The notes beneath the pieces are model-generated. The model saw only the letters and a program-made list of their open reading frames with translations, did not search any database and was not told where the DNA came from. Positions 55,328 to 64,000 of a stretch of DNA of 64,000 nt are shown piece after piece. The stretch lies in the NCBI RefSeq assembly GCF_042682565.1, contig NZ_JBHUIC010000011.1. One strand, given 5' to 3'. Source of the DNA: Pistricoccus aurantiacus (GTDB taxonomy: Bacteria; Pseudomonadota; Gammaproteobacteria; Pseudomonadales; Halomonadaceae). Every line of letters starts with the position of its first letter. Within the stretch, counting starts at the first letter, position 1. The position numbers and the translations under genes were made by a program.

Positions 55328-56245
55328 TCATGCCGCTGCCTGTAGCAGTCTGTCGACCATTCGAAGGACTTCTTCGCGGGTCTCGTTGCTGCGCCAGAGA
55401 AGCTGGAGGGGGATAGTCAGTCGCGCTTCGATATCGGCAATGAATGGCCGATAGACAACGCCGAGCCGACTCGCCGCACGCAGGGAAGCCGGAAAGAAGG
55501 CGATGCCTTTTCCGGCGGCGATATTTGCCAGCAGCTCGACATGCTCGCCGGGTTCCGGCCTGCGCGGTGGCTCGTAGGCGAAATCCGCAAAGACGCGCTC
55601 GCAGTTGTCGTAAAAGGCCGGGTTGTCGTTGCGCGGGAACCAGAACAGCACCATGCCTTCCAGATCCGCGAAGGACACACGCTCCTTGCGGGTCGCGTCA
55701 TGTGCTTCGGATAGCGCCACTATCAGCGGCTCGCGCGCGACTTGTCGTATCTCGAACTCCTCGCCTTGGCGCGGAATATTCCCGACGATGGCAAGATCGA
55801 TCTCACCACTTCGCAACCGCTCGAGCAGGTGCTTCGAGTAGGCATGTTCGATGCGGATTTGCGCAGGCGGCGTAATGTCATTCAGAACGCGGTGAATTCC
55901 CGGCACGAGGCTGAAATCGATCACGCTGGTCAGGCCCAGGCGAATGTCCGCGTCTTCGCCAATCCTTTCGTTGCGCATCGTTTCGAGCGCCGCATCGAGT
56001 CTGGAGAGTATCGCCTGTGCCTCCTGAGCAAAGGTTTCCCCGGCGGAAGTCAGGCTAACGCGATGGGTATCCCGTTCAAGCAGCTTGATCCTTAGCAGAT
56101 CTTCCAGGTTCCTTATTTGTCTCGAAAGAGGTGGCTGAGACATGTTCAAGAGATCTGCCGCGCGGCGAAAATTCAGTTCCTGAGCTACGGCGACGAAACA
56201 TTGCAGCTGTCTGGTGGTAGGCATCCGCCCTGAGAAAACCGCCAT
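55328..56245 (-). CDS. LysR-family transcriptional regulator
   Basis: A 305-residue LysR protein with an N-terminal winged-helix (TRQLQCFVAVAQELNFRRAADLLNMSQPPLSRQI) and a BenM/CatR-like effector domain (LGLTSVIDFSLVPGIHRVL). Start 56245 is set by AGGAG six bases upstream. It is divergent from the CMD-family gene at 56372 and probably regulates it and the aldo-keto reductase beyond. The effector is unknown; BenM-type proteins often sense aromatic or carboxylic acids. Confidence 0.88.
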   Translation of the reverse strand: MAVFSGRMPTTRQLQCFVAVAQELNFRRAADLLNMSQPPLSRQIRNLEDLLRIKLLERDTHRVSLTSAGETFAQEAQAILSRLDAALETMRNERIGEDADIRLGLTSVIDFSLVPGIHRVLNDITPPAQIRIEHAYSKHLLERLRSGEIDLAIVGNIPRQGEEFEIRQVAREPLIVALSEAHDATRKERVSFADLEGMVLFWFPRNDNPAFYDNCERVFADFAYEPPRRPEPGEHVELLANIAAGKGIAFFPASLRAASRLGVVYRPFIADIEARLTIPLQLLWRSNETREEVLRMVDRLLQAAA

Positions 56246-56371
56246 CGGCGCTCCTTTCACAAGCTCGATTCGTGATGCAGTGAGGGTATTACAGAATGCG
56301 TCATTCTTCGCGAATCTCTGTTCGCCTAACCTTGTGCTAGTGATCATGGACCTGATGGCAAGGAGTGACGT

Positions 56372-56782
56372 ATGGCCAAATATTCAGAAACGGTTGTCTT
56401 GGAGGACAAGACCGCCAAAGGAAAACGCATCATGGATCTTCTCGAGCCCGGGACCGGCGAGCGAGTCACCGGCCGGCTCGCAGAACTGGACGCGGACCTG
56501 CCCCGGCTGATCACGGATTACGCCTTCGCGGATGTGGTGGGCCGGCCAGGCCTGGATATCAGGACACGCGAGATGCTCACGGTCGCCGCCCTAACCGCCA
56601 TGGGAACCGCCCAGGGACAGCTGGAATTTCATATGCGCGGCGCCCTGAACGTAGGTGTCAGCAGGGAGGAACTGCTCGAGGTCGTGATCCAGATGGCGGT
56701 CTATGCGGGTATCCCCGCCTGCATGAACGGGATAACCGCCTATCGCGCGGCGCTGTCTGCCCGAGGTGGCTCTGGTCAGTAA
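56372..56782 (+). CDS. Carboxymuconolactone decarboxylase family protein
   Basis: A 136-residue all-helical protein. RTREMLTVAALTAMGTAQGQLEFHMRGALNVGVS is the CMD core, with a histidine but without the CxxC of AhpD-type peroxidases. Members include gamma-carboxymuconolactone decarboxylases and uncharacterised paralogues. A LysR gene is divergent and an aldo-keto reductase follows after 104 bp. A catabolic role is likely; the substrate is unknown. Confidence 0.82.
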   Translation: MAKYSETVVLEDKTAKGKRIMDLLEPGTGERVTGRLAELDADLPRLITDYAFADVVGRPGLDIRTREMLTVAALTAMGTAQGQLEFHMRGALNVGVSREELLEVVIQMAVYAGIPACMNGITAYRAALSARGGSGQ

Positions 56783-56886
56783 GATACAAACCCGCTCTCT
56801 TCGAAATTGACTACAAGCCGTCCCTTGTCATGTCGGTTCATGACTACCATCCTGATAGCTCGAGCCATCCACCAAGGGAGTGAACG

Positions 56887-57882
56887 ATGCAGACGCTGAA
56901 GATTGCCAATACGGATATCACCGCTTCACGCATCGGCTTGGGAACCTGGGCCATGGGGGGCTGGATGTGGGGCGGTACCGATGACGATCAGGCGGTGCGT
57001 ACCATTCATGCCGCTCTCGATCAGGGGGTGACGCTGATCGATACCGCGCCGGTCTATGGTTTCGGCCACGCGGAGGAAGTGGTGGGACGCGCCGTGACGG
57101 AATCCGGAAAGCGCGACGCGCTGGTACTGGCCACCAAGGTGGCGATGGAGTGGGACGCCCAGGAAAACGTGATGCGCAACGCCAGCGCTTCGCGTATCGA
57201 GAAGGAGGTGGAGGACTCATTGCGTCGTCTGCAGACCGACATTATCGATCTCTACCAGGTGCACTGGCCGGATCCGCTGGTGCCCATGGAGGAAACCGCG
57301 CGAGCCATGGAGCGGCTCTATCGAGACGGCAAGATTCGCGCCATCGGCGTCAGCAACTTTTCGCCGGAGCAGTGCGACGCCTTTCGCGAGGTGGCGCCTT
57401 TGCACAGCGTGCAGCCGCCGCTGAACCTGTTCGAGCGCGGCGCGGAGCAGGACATCATTCCCTATGCCAAGCGTCACGACATGACCATGCTGACCTACGG
57501 GGCACTATGTCGTGGCCTGCTGACCGGCAAGATGCACGAGGACTCGACCTTCGAAGGGGACGACCTGCGCAACAGCGACCCCAAGTTCCAGTCGCCGCGC
57601 TTCGCCCAGTATCTCGCCGCCGTGGAGGCGCTGGATCAGTTCGCGCAGGAGCGTTATGGCAAGCGGGTGCTGGAGCTGGCGGTGCGCTGGTTGCTGGATC
57701 GCCATGACAACGGCGTGGCGTTATGGGGCGCGCGGCGGCCGGATCAGGTGGAGCCCATCGCGGCCATCGACGACTGGCGACTGGAGAATGCGGATCTCGA
57801 CGAGATCGAACGTATCGTCGATCAACACGTCACCGATCCGGTAGGGCCGGACTTCATGGCGCCGCCAAGCCGGGAGGACTGA
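56887..57882 (+). CDS. Aldo/keto reductase
   Basis: A 331-residue TIM-barrel NADPH oxidoreductase. The catalytic tetrad is visible as Asp and Tyr in LIDTAPVYGFG, Lys in VLATKVAME and His in LYQVHWPDP. The form resembles the YajO/Tas branch of the family. AAGGGAGTG precedes the ATG. A strong bidirectional terminator follows, so it ends the transcription unit begun by the CMD gene or its own promoter. Confidence 0.9.
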   Translation: MQTLKIANTDITASRIGLGTWAMGGWMWGGTDDDQAVRTIHAALDQGVTLIDTAPVYGFGHAEEVVGRAVTESGKRDALVLATKVAMEWDAQENVMRNASASRIEKEVEDSLRRLQTDIIDLYQVHWPDPLVPMEETARAMERLYRDGKIRAIGVSNFSPEQCDAFREVAPLHSVQPPLNLFERGAEQDIIPYAKRHDMTMLTYGALCRGLLTGKMHEDSTFEGDDLRNSDPKFQSPRFAQYLAAVEALDQFAQERYGKRVLELAVRWLLDRHDNGVALWGARRPDQVEPIAAIDDWRLENADLDEIERIVDQHVTDPVGPDFMAPPSRED

Positions 57883-57904
57883 GCCTTTCTCGACAGAGCG
57901 GCAA

Positions 57905-57938
57905 ACAAGAAGCCCGACGTTAACGTCGGGCTTCTTGT
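57905..57938. terminator. Bidirectional terminator, perfect 34-bp palindrome
   Basis: The two 17-base arms (57905-57921 and 57922-57938) are exact reverse complements, with GCCCGACG and CGTCGGGC forming the stem core and AAGAA/TTCTT at its base. It separates two convergent genes and provides T-runs in both directions. Confidence 0.88.
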
Positions 57939-57959
57939 AGGGAGGAGAAAGAACGACGT

Positions 57960-58445
57960 CTATTTGCCGAACTTCTCGTTCTCGCCCAGATCCGGTGTCT
58001 TCTCCGTCATGTTGGCCTTGGCGATTTCGTAGAGCTGGAAAGTCTTGCTTTCCTTGGCCTTCCAGTGCTCGCCCTGACGAATCTTGATTTCCAGCAGAGC
58101 CACGTCCGGGTCATCCCTGCCGTTGGGAAACCAGGCGCCGACGAAGGGGTTCCAGTACTTGTCGATCAATTCCCGGTCGTCGCTCAGGTTGGCGGTGCCG
58201 GAAAGCGACACGTAGATGCCGTCTTCCTGATCGGAAAAGCTCAGGCAGACCTGGCTATCCTGCTTGGCCTCGATGACCTTCTCCGCGCTGCGCCGAGTGT
58301 AGAACCACAGGGTTCCGTCATATTCGTCCTGGACCAGATGCATGGGCCGAGCCCTGAGCTGGTCGCCGTCTTCCGTGACCAGCATGCCGACCTTGATATC
58401 CTTGATCATCTTCCAGATTTTCTGCTTGTGCTCGGGGCTAGACAT
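57960..58445 (-). CDS. Pyridoxamine 5'-phosphate oxidase-related general stress protein
   Basis: A 161-residue split-barrel flavin-binding protein. IKVGMLVTEDGDQLRARPMHL and LWFYTRRSAEKVIEAKQ, followed by VCLSFSDQEDGIYVSLSGTA, are the family pattern of GSP26-type proteins. These bind FMN or FAD and are often stress-induced, but the reaction is unknown. The start at 58445 is set by AAGGAG; the frame to 58541 is an extension. Confidence 0.85.
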   Translation of the reverse strand: MSSPEHKQKIWKMIKDIKVGMLVTEDGDQLRARPMHLVQDEYDGTLWFYTRRSAEKVIEAKQDSQVCLSFSDQEDGIYVSLSGTANLSDDRELIDKYWNPFVGAWFPNGRDDPDVALLEIKIRQGEHWKAKESKTFQLYEIAKANMTEKTPDLGENEKFGK

Positions 58446-58537
58446 GAGATTCACACTCCTTGCGCTGTTCATGAACGGGCATCGCAATCGATCCTTGCGT
58501 CGATTCAGGTTAGCAGGCGAGCCGGAAAAGCCGCAAA

Positions 58538-59647
58538 TCACGCGCGTAGTGCACGCTCCAATGCCGCCAGGCGACCCGGCTGCAGCGCGTCTTCCAGGGC
58601 GGTGATGCGCAACACATGGCCCAGCGCCGGCTGGGGTGGGCGATGCACCAGGCTGCCGGCTTCGAGCAGTTCGCCATGCAGGCGCTCGGCGAGTGCCGCG
58701 CTGGGAAGGCGCAGCGCCACGAAATTGGTGTAGCTGGGGAGTACGTCACCGCCGAGAGCTTCCAGCCAGCGGGCCAGGCGTTCGCGGCGGGCAATCACCG
58801 CCTGAATATGCGCTTCGACTTCCCCGGAATCGTCGAGCACGGTTTCCGCCGCTTCCTGAGCGATGCTCGACACCGCGTAGTGAATGCGCACCTTGTTGAG
58901 CAGGACGATATCCTCGGGCTCGGCGATGGCGTAGCCGATGCGCAGCCCGGCGAGCCCCTGGGCCTTGGAAAAGGTGCGCAGTCGAACCGTCGCCGACAGT
59001 GGGCGGTTTTGTTCCGGCATCCAGGCGCTGTCGCGAAAGTCGTGGTAGGCCTCGTCCAACAGTAGCGTGCAGTCTTCCGGCAGGGCATCGCGCAACGTGC
59101 CAATAGCCGCCTCGTCATGCAGATGGCCGCTGGGATTGTCCGGATTGGCGAGATACACCAGCCGCGCGTCTTGTGTCTGGGCGATGCGGGCGAGCGCCTC
59201 CAGATCCGGCGCCAGATAGCCCGGTGCTTCCCGGTAGGGCACTTCGCTGATACGGCAGCCCTGGCCGGCGGCGAAATAGCCGAAGGTAGGATAGGTGCCT
59301 GCGCTGGCGACGACCCGGCTACCTGACGGGCAGGTGGCGCGCAGTACCAGGGCGATCAAGCTATCCGCGCCGGCGTCCACCAGCAGCGATTCCACCGGCA
59401 GCCGATACTGGTTCGCCAGTCGCGAACGCACCCCCAAGGCTTCCGCGTCCCCATAGCCTCGAGCCAGTTCCGCAAGTTCTGCGCCGAAACGCTCCCTCAG
59501 GGCGTGATGGGGCATGTCGAGCCCTTCGTTGGAACCCAGGCGATGGGGGATCTCCCGATCCAGCCGGCGTTCCAGCGCCTTGATGCCCGGGAAAGGATTG
59601 TTCGGACCGTCGCGGTACAGATGATCGGTGAAGCGCGCCATGTTCAA
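58538..59647 (-). CDS. HisC-like PLP-dependent aminotransferase
   Basis: A 369-residue class I/II aminotransferase. LGSNEGLDMPHHALRERF is the HisC-type N-terminus, DEAYHDFRDS binds PLP, and the lysine is in RTFSKAQGLAGLRIGYA near residue 227. It is similar to histidinol-phosphate aminotransferase, but it is not in a his operon. It could act on aromatic amino acids or a cobalamin-like precursor. Third gene of a leftward run with the lipoprotein and hydrolase genes (24-bp gap). Confidence 0.85.
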   Translation of the reverse strand: MNMARFTDHLYRDGPNNPFPGIKALERRLDREIPHRLGSNEGLDMPHHALRERFGAELAELARGYGDAEALGVRSRLANQYRLPVESLLVDAGADSLIALVLRATCPSGSRVVASAGTYPTFGYFAAGQGCRISEVPYREAPGYLAPDLEALARIAQTQDARLVYLANPDNPSGHLHDEAAIGTLRDALPEDCTLLLDEAYHDFRDSAWMPEQNRPLSATVRLRTFSKAQGLAGLRIGYAIAEPEDIVLLNKVRIHYAVSSIAQEAAETVLDDSGEVEAHIQAVIARRERLARWLEALGGDVLPSYTNFVALRLPSAALAERLHGELLEAGSLVHRPPQPALGHVLRITALEDALQPGRLAALERALRA

Positions 59648-59671
59648 CCTCTCGAATAAGCGTTTCGGAAT

Positions 59672-60187
59672 TCAAAGCGCGGTAGTATCGATCGCGCCAC
59701 TGAGCTGTTCCTGCCACTGCTGCCGAGCATCGCCAGGGCGACGCAGGCTCAAGGTCAGGCGATAAGGCACCAGCACCCGATCGGAAAGCTGCAAAGGGGC
59801 GCCGCTGGTTTCCAGGCGGCTCTCGAGTATCCACTGATTACTGTCGTGATCCGAAGGTGTGACCGAGGTGGATTGTTCTGCCGTCCAGTCCAGCACCTGA
59901 GGCCCCGGCGGCTTGGCGAGCAGGCCGCGTGTAAGGCTCTCGCGAAAGCGCTCGCTGTCGATATCCAGGCTCGGGTCTACTTGCGACGGAGGCAACAGCA
60001 GCACCAGGCTGGAAAGCGTCTGCGGCGTCTTGTCGTTCAGCACCGGCGACTCGAGCACCCGGGTCGCCGCCTTGTCGCCGAGTCCCAGCAGCGCCTGGCG
60101 CAGGGTGGCCGGGGGGGATGGCTGGCTGGCACAGCCGCTCGCCAGCAGCAGTACGACGAACAGAAGCGAATAGCGGATGCGGTTCAT
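59672..60187 (-). CDS. Putative lipoprotein
   Basis: A 171-residue exported protein. The lipobox LASGC is at residues 16-20, and the first 20 residues are hydrophobic after a basic start. The mature sequence begins CASQPSPPATLRQALLGLGD. I do not recognise the fold. The start overlaps the stop of the upstream hydrolase by 4 bp, so translation is coupled. An outer-membrane periplasmic location is likely (Ala at +2). Confidence 0.75.
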   Translation of the reverse strand: MNRIRYSLLFVVLLLASGCASQPSPPATLRQALLGLGDKAATRVLESPVLNDKTPQTLSSLVLLLPPSQVDPSLDIDSERFRESLTRGLLAKPPGPQVLDWTAEQSTSVTPSDHDSNQWILESRLETSGAPLQLSDRVLVPYRLTLSLRRPGDARQQWQEQLSGAIDTTAL

Positions 60188-61200
60188 GGAGCGGGTGTCC
60201 TTGCGTGAGTTTTCGAGTAACGAGCAAGCGGTTCGGTCTCGAAGTCGGCGAGAAACGCCTCGAGCCGTTCGAACAGCGCCTGACGAATGGGCTCGGCCTC
60301 ATTGACCAGATGATGGCGCGCCTGAGGATGCTGATACAGCGTTGCCTGGGGAAACTTGTGTCGCAGAACCTCGAGGTTCCAGGACCAGTCCACGGTCTGG
60401 TCCTGCTCTCCCTGAAGGATCAATACCGGAAGCTGGCTGGGGGGCAAGGCCAGCAGGCGCGGAATCCAGCGGCGCATGGCGCTGATCCAGCTGACCGGAA
60501 GATGATCCGCCTGCAAGGGATCCAGGTTTTGCAGGAAATTGGTGAAATCCTGGTCCGTGGAATTGGCCTGGTAGCGTCGGGCTAGACTATTGATGAACGG
60601 CTCCGCCAGCAGATGAAGCCAGCGGGCCTGGTTCCAGCCCCAGGGCCGCACCAGCGGCGCCAGCAATGCAAGTCCCGCCCAGGGACACGGCTCGAGGGAC
60701 GTCAGGGCGTCCGTGGCCAGGATTGCCGCGCCGGTACTCTGGCCGATGCCAAGCCAGGGCCGGGGCGCCAGGTTCATGGCGATGGTCCGTTGCTTGAGCG
60801 CATGCAGGCAGTGCCCGTAGTCGTCGAAGTCGTCGATGGTGGCCTGGGCGCCGCTGGAAAGTCCATGGCCGGGCAGGTCCCAAAGCACCACCTGCCAGCC
60901 GCGTCTCAGCAGCAGCTCCAGCAGATGGCCATAAAGTCCCAGATGATCAAAATAGCCGTGCACCACGAACACGGTGCCCTGCGGTGTGGGCGGCCCCCAA
61001 ACCTGGCACCACAGACGATAGCGCGGGGTGTCGACAAAGCCCGCGTACAGGACCACGTGCTCCGACAGCAGCGGCGTGAGGCGGTAGCAGTCGAGATAGC
61101 GGGTCAGGCAGGAGTCGCCGGGGGCAAGGGTCGTGATGACCCGTGAGGTACCGATCGGGGCCAGTTCGCCTAGCGCCTTGAGAGCTGTGAAGTCGGTCAT
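60184..61200 (-). CDS. Alpha/beta hydrolase (monoacylglycerol lipase-like)
   Basis: A 338-residue serine hydrolase. FVVHGYFDHLGLYGHLLELL carries the oxyanion HG, the nucleophile elbow is GIGQSTGAA (Ser in GQSTG), and the acid and histidine are in ILQGEQDQTVDWSW and QHPQARHHLVNE. The first 70 residues are an extra N-terminal domain. It is the first gene of the hydrolase-lipoprotein-aminotransferase operon. A lipid or ester substrate is inferred only from fold. Confidence 0.85.
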   Translation of the reverse strand: MTDFTALKALGELAPIGTSRVITTLAPGDSCLTRYLDCYRLTPLLSEHVVLYAGFVDTPRYRLWCQVWGPPTPQGTVFVVHGYFDHLGLYGHLLELLLRRGWQVVLWDLPGHGLSSGAQATIDDFDDYGHCLHALKQRTIAMNLAPRPWLGIGQSTGAAILATDALTSLEPCPWAGLALLAPLVRPWGWNQARWLHLLAEPFINSLARRYQANSTDQDFTNFLQNLDPLQADHLPVSWISAMRRWIPRLLALPPSQLPVLILQGEQDQTVDWSWNLEVLRHKFPQATLYQHPQARHHLVNEAEPIRQALFERLEAFLADFETEPLARYSKTHARTPAP

Positions 61201-61436
61201 GTGTTTCTCCTCGACCCATGCTAGCGCTAGTGGGACTCGACGACCATGCCGGGAGGCTGGGCGCCGGCGGACTCAACTTTTAGTATGCCATGGGCAGACC
61301 CGCCGGATAATTTCGATTAGAATATGGAAGTTTTTTCCACAAACATTCGAGCACTGTGTTCGAGCACCAGGTTGCAGTAAACGATGAAACAGTCGGCCCC
61401 TCGGCGCCGGCTGCAGCGCATCAGGAGATTCCCCTC

Positions 61437-63617
61437 ATGACTGATCGTGTCACCCGCCACCGGCTCCAGGTGGCTACCGAGCTTGATCGTTTCATCAACG
61501 AGCAGGCGTTACCCGGTTCCGGCGTGGACGCCGACGCCTTCTGGTCCGGCGTCGATGCGCTGATCCATGAACTGGCGCCCAAGAATCGCAAACTGCTCGC
61601 CGAGCGCGAGCGACTGCAGCAGGAACTCGATACCTGGCACCGAGAGCATCCCGGCCAGGTCGAGGACATGGCCGCCTATCGCAAGTTCCTGAAGCGTATC
61701 GGCTATCTGGCGGAGGTGCCGAATCAGGTCAGGATCGGCACCGTCAACGTAGATCGGGAAATCACCACTCAGGCCGGCCCACAGCTGGTGGTGCCGGTCA
61801 CCAATGCACGCTATGCATTGAATGCGGCCAACTCGCGCTGGGGTAGTCTTTATAACGCCTTGTATGGTACCGACGCCATCAGCGAAGAAGATGGCGTCGA
61901 TCATACCAAGGAGTATAACCCCAGGCGTGGCGCCAAAGTCGTGGCTTACGCGCGAGGCGTGCTCGACATGGCAGCGCCCTTGGCTACCGGCACCCATCGG
62001 GACGCGGTCGACTATGCGCTGCGCGACGAGCACCTGATCGTGACACTGAAGAACGGCCGAAAGACCGGGCTCAAAAACCCTGGCAAGCTGGTGGGCTATC
62101 GGGGCGAGGCGTCCAAGCCTTCCGCGATATTGTTGTCCAATCACCGCTTGCACCTGGAAATCCAGATCGATCCCGAGCACCCCATCGGCAAGACGGACCC
62201 GGCGGGAGTCAAGGATCTGCTGATGGAGTCCGCCATCACCGCGATCATGGACTGCGAGGATTCCGTGTCCGCGGTGGACGCGCAGGACAAGGTGCTGGCT
62301 TACAGCAACTGGCTGGGGCTGATGCAGGGCGACCTGGAGGAACAGGTAGAGAAAAACGGCAAGACTACCACCCGCCGACTCAACCCGGATCGTGAATACA
62401 CCACCCCGGATGGCGGTAGCGTCAGCTTGCCGGGTCGGGTGCTGATGCTTGTGCGTAACGTCGGCCATCTGATGACTACCCCGGCCATGCTGGACGGCGA
62501 AGGCAAGCAGGTACCCGAGGGAATCCTCGATGCGGTGATTACCGCGCTGGGCGCGCTGCGGGATCTGCAAAAGGACGATTCCCAGCCGCGCAATTCCCGC
62601 ACCGGCTCCATGTATATCGTCAAGCCAAAGATGCACGGCCCCAGGGAAGTGGCTTTTACCAGCGAGATATTCAGTCGCGTCGAGGATCTGCTGGGTCTCG
62701 AGCGCAACACCCTCAAGATGGGCATCATGGACGAGGAGCGCCGTACCTCGGTCAACCTCAAGGCGTGCATTGCGGCAGCGGTGTCTCGGGTCGTCTTCAT
62801 CAATACCGGCTTCCTGGATCGTACCGGCGACGAGATACACAGCGTCATGGAAGCCGGCGTGGTGGTGCGCAAGGGCAAGATGAAGAATACCACCTGGATC
62901 GATGCCTACGAGAAAAGCAACGTCCAGATCGGCCTGGAGTGCGGCCTGCGCGGTCACGCCCAGATCGGCAAGGGTATGTGGGCAATGCCGGATCTGATGG
63001 CGGCGATGCTCGAGCAGAAGATCAATCATCTCAAGACCGGCGCCAATACCGCCTGGGTGCCTTCGCCCACTGCGGCAACCCTGCATGCGCTGCACTACCA
63101 CCAAGTGGACGTGGATGTGATTCAGCGTGAAGTGGAAGAGCAGCCCACCGTCGATTATCTGGATGATCTGCTGACCCCGCCGGTGGCGGCACGCCCCAAC
63201 TGGACCAAGGAACAGATTCAGCTCGAACTCGACAACAACTGCCAGGGCATTCTCGGCTACGTGGTGCGTTGGGTTGAACAGGGCGTCGGCGTCTCCAAGG
63301 TGCCGGATATCCATGATATCGGGCTGATGGAAGACCGCGCCACCCTGCGGATTTCCAGTCAGCATATCGCCAACTGGCTGCTGCACGGTCTCATCACCAA
63401 GGAACAGGTCGAGGAGACGCTTGCCCGCATGGCGGAGGTGGTCGACAAGCAGCATTCGAGCGACCCCAACTACGTGCCCATGGCGCCGCGTCTGGACGAG
63501 TCCTGCGCCTTCAGCGCCGCCAAGGATCTGATCTTCAAGGGGCGCGAGCAGCCCTCCGGCTATACCGAGCCGCTGCTGCATCATTGGCGCGCAGTGCACA
63601 AGTCCCACGCCAAGTAA
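61437..63617 (+). CDS. glcB: Malate synthase G
   Basis: A 726-residue monomeric enzyme that condenses glyoxylate with acetyl-CoA to malate. AITAIMDCEDSVSAVD, MYIVKPKMHGPREV and KMGIMDEERRTSVNLKACI are diagnostic, and length is normal for the G isoform. The start at 61437 has CAGGAG at good spacing; an upstream ATG at 61356 gives an unsupported extension. It provides a second outlet for the glyoxylate made by the allantoin block at the other end of the window. Monocistronic, with a terminator behind it. Confidence 0.96.
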   Translation: MTDRVTRHRLQVATELDRFINEQALPGSGVDADAFWSGVDALIHELAPKNRKLLAERERLQQELDTWHREHPGQVEDMAAYRKFLKRIGYLAEVPNQVRIGTVNVDREITTQAGPQLVVPVTNARYALNAANSRWGSLYNALYGTDAISEEDGVDHTKEYNPRRGAKVVAYARGVLDMAAPLATGTHRDAVDYALRDEHLIVTLKNGRKTGLKNPGKLVGYRGEASKPSAILLSNHRLHLEIQIDPEHPIGKTDPAGVKDLLMESAITAIMDCEDSVSAVDAQDKVLAYSNWLGLMQGDLEEQVEKNGKTTTRRLNPDREYTTPDGGSVSLPGRVLMLVRNVGHLMTTPAMLDGEGKQVPEGILDAVITALGALRDLQKDDSQPRNSRTGSMYIVKPKMHGPREVAFTSEIFSRVEDLLGLERNTLKMGIMDEERRTSVNLKACIAAAVSRVVFINTGFLDRTGDEIHSVMEAGVVVRKGKMKNTTWIDAYEKSNVQIGLECGLRGHAQIGKGMWAMPDLMAAMLEQKINHLKTGANTAWVPSPTAATLHALHYHQVDVDVIQREVEEQPTVDYLDDLLTPPVAARPNWTKEQIQLELDNNCQGILGYVVRWVEQGVGVSKVPDIHDIGLMEDRATLRISSQHIANWLLHGLITKEQVEETLARMAEVVDKQHSSDPNYVPMAPRLDESCAFSAAKDLIFKGREQPSGYTEPLLHHWRAVHKSHAK

Positions 63618-63660
63618 GCCATCAGGCGCAAACCAGCGGCCACCGGCACCGATGTCCAAA

Positions 63661-63694
63661 CGCCCCGAAGTCTCGCTTCGGGGCGTCTTCTTTC
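63661..63694 (+). terminator. Terminator after glcB
   Basis: CGCCCCGAAG (63661-63670) and CTTCGGGGCG (63676-63685) form a 10-bp stem with a 5-nt loop, followed by the T-rich TCTTCTTTC. Confidence 0.88.
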
Positions 63695-63795
63695 ATGACA
63701 GGTGCCCGGCCAGGCGCCGATAGCTGGGCGAAAGGGGCGTCTTGCGCTATCGTGGGCCGGTTCACGACATCCTTATCCGTGAGGAATCCGAATCC

Positions 63796-64000
63796 ATGAC
63801 CGCGATGTCCGCCGCCGCCATCGAAGACTTTCTCGACGAGGTCTTCCCGCATCGCCAGGGCACCATCGAAGGCGTCGGTACGCGACGCGCCACCATGAGC
63901 CTGGCCATCGAGGATGAGCATCTGCGCCCGGGCGCCTGCGTTTCCGGTCCCTGCATGCTGGGCCTGGCGGACGTATGTTTCTACGTGGCGATTCTCGCGG
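63796..64000 (+). CDS. PaaI-family hotdog thioesterase (3' part missing)
   Basis: Sixty-eight codons are visible before the window ends. MSLAIEDEHLRPGACVSG followed by PCMLGLADVCFYVAIL matches the PaaI/YbgC-type pattern, with the conserved Asp in LADV. The family hydrolyses acyl-CoA thioesters. It is a separate unit behind the glcB terminator; GAGGAAT lies upstream of the ATG. Confidence 0.75.
   Translation, partial: MTAMSAAAIEDFLDEVFPHRQGTIEGVGTRRATMSLAIEDEHLRPGACVSGPCMLGLADVCFYVAILA

Noticed and set aside
61509..63659. 716-codon minus-strand open frame
   Set aside because: It is the shadow of glcB; the plus-strand protein is an unambiguous malate synthase G.

Overview
The window looks like a chromosomal segment of a GC-rich, moderately halophilic gammaproteobacterium, most likely Halomonas or another member of the Halomonadaceae. 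This rests on gene content and protein similarity recalled from known families: a PykA-type pyruvate kinase behind gcl-hyi-glxR, ubiT and ubiUV, a glnK/ubiK/comM neighbourhood as in pseudomonads, an NhaC-type antiporter and GlcB. No search was run. No rRNA, tRNA, CRISPR array, transposase or integrase was seen.

Region 1 (1-10.8 kb) is a purine/allantoin and glyoxylate block. It holds an Asp/Glu/hydantoin racemase (partial), an NCS1 permease, puuE, allA, allE, gcl, hyi, glxR and, behind a terminator, pykA. Together they convert imported allantoin to glyoxylate and urea, then to tartronate semialdehyde and glycerate. The allantoate-hydrolysing step and a glycerate kinase are missing here. Four copies of a TTGTAYAC-type half-palindromic motif lie in the three control regions, which suggests one FadR/GntR-like regulon. 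Malate synthase G (61.4 kb) is a second glyoxylate sink.

Region 2 (10.9-13.7 kb) carries ubiT and, convergently, ubiUV for oxygen-independent ubiquinone synthesis. The ubiUV promoter has an FNR/ANR-like box centred at -41.5. Region 3 (13.7-20.5 kb) is accessory: a DSD-like PLP enzyme, an HsdM methylase without HsdS or HsdR, an AlbA_2/Schlafen-type ATPase with a 21-bp coding minisatellite, and an AT-rich NYN-LOTUS protein.

Region 4 (20.5-41 kb) is mostly core: trhO, serA, xseB-ispA-dxs, djlA, a GreB-like factor, a large uncharacterised protein, an amidase with an NhaC-type antiporter, trhA, ribA, hemE, vanZ-like, speE, a host-attachment-like protein and a chemoreceptor. Region 5 (41-56 kb) has finR/fpr, glnK, ubiK and comM. 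The ubiK-comM pair is split by a signalling block of three tandem, equal-length (348 aa) PotF/NspS-like periplasmic polyamine-binding paralogues followed by one MbaA-like GGDEF-EAL protein, plus a frameshifted CZB zinc-binding gene. Behind comM, a RidA gene and a chemoreceptor are flanked by a duplicate of the comM 3' end. Region 6 (55-64 kb) is a LysR/CMD/aldo-keto reductase group, a hydrolase-lipoprotein-aminotransferase operon, glcB and a truncated PaaI-like thioesterase.

The most interesting candidates are the expanded NspS-MbaA-like polyamine/c-di-GMP module, the reduced HsdM/AlbA_2/NYN-LOTUS island, and three places where a gene is bracketed by a decayed or partial copy of its neighbour's end (dxs, the antiporter, comM).
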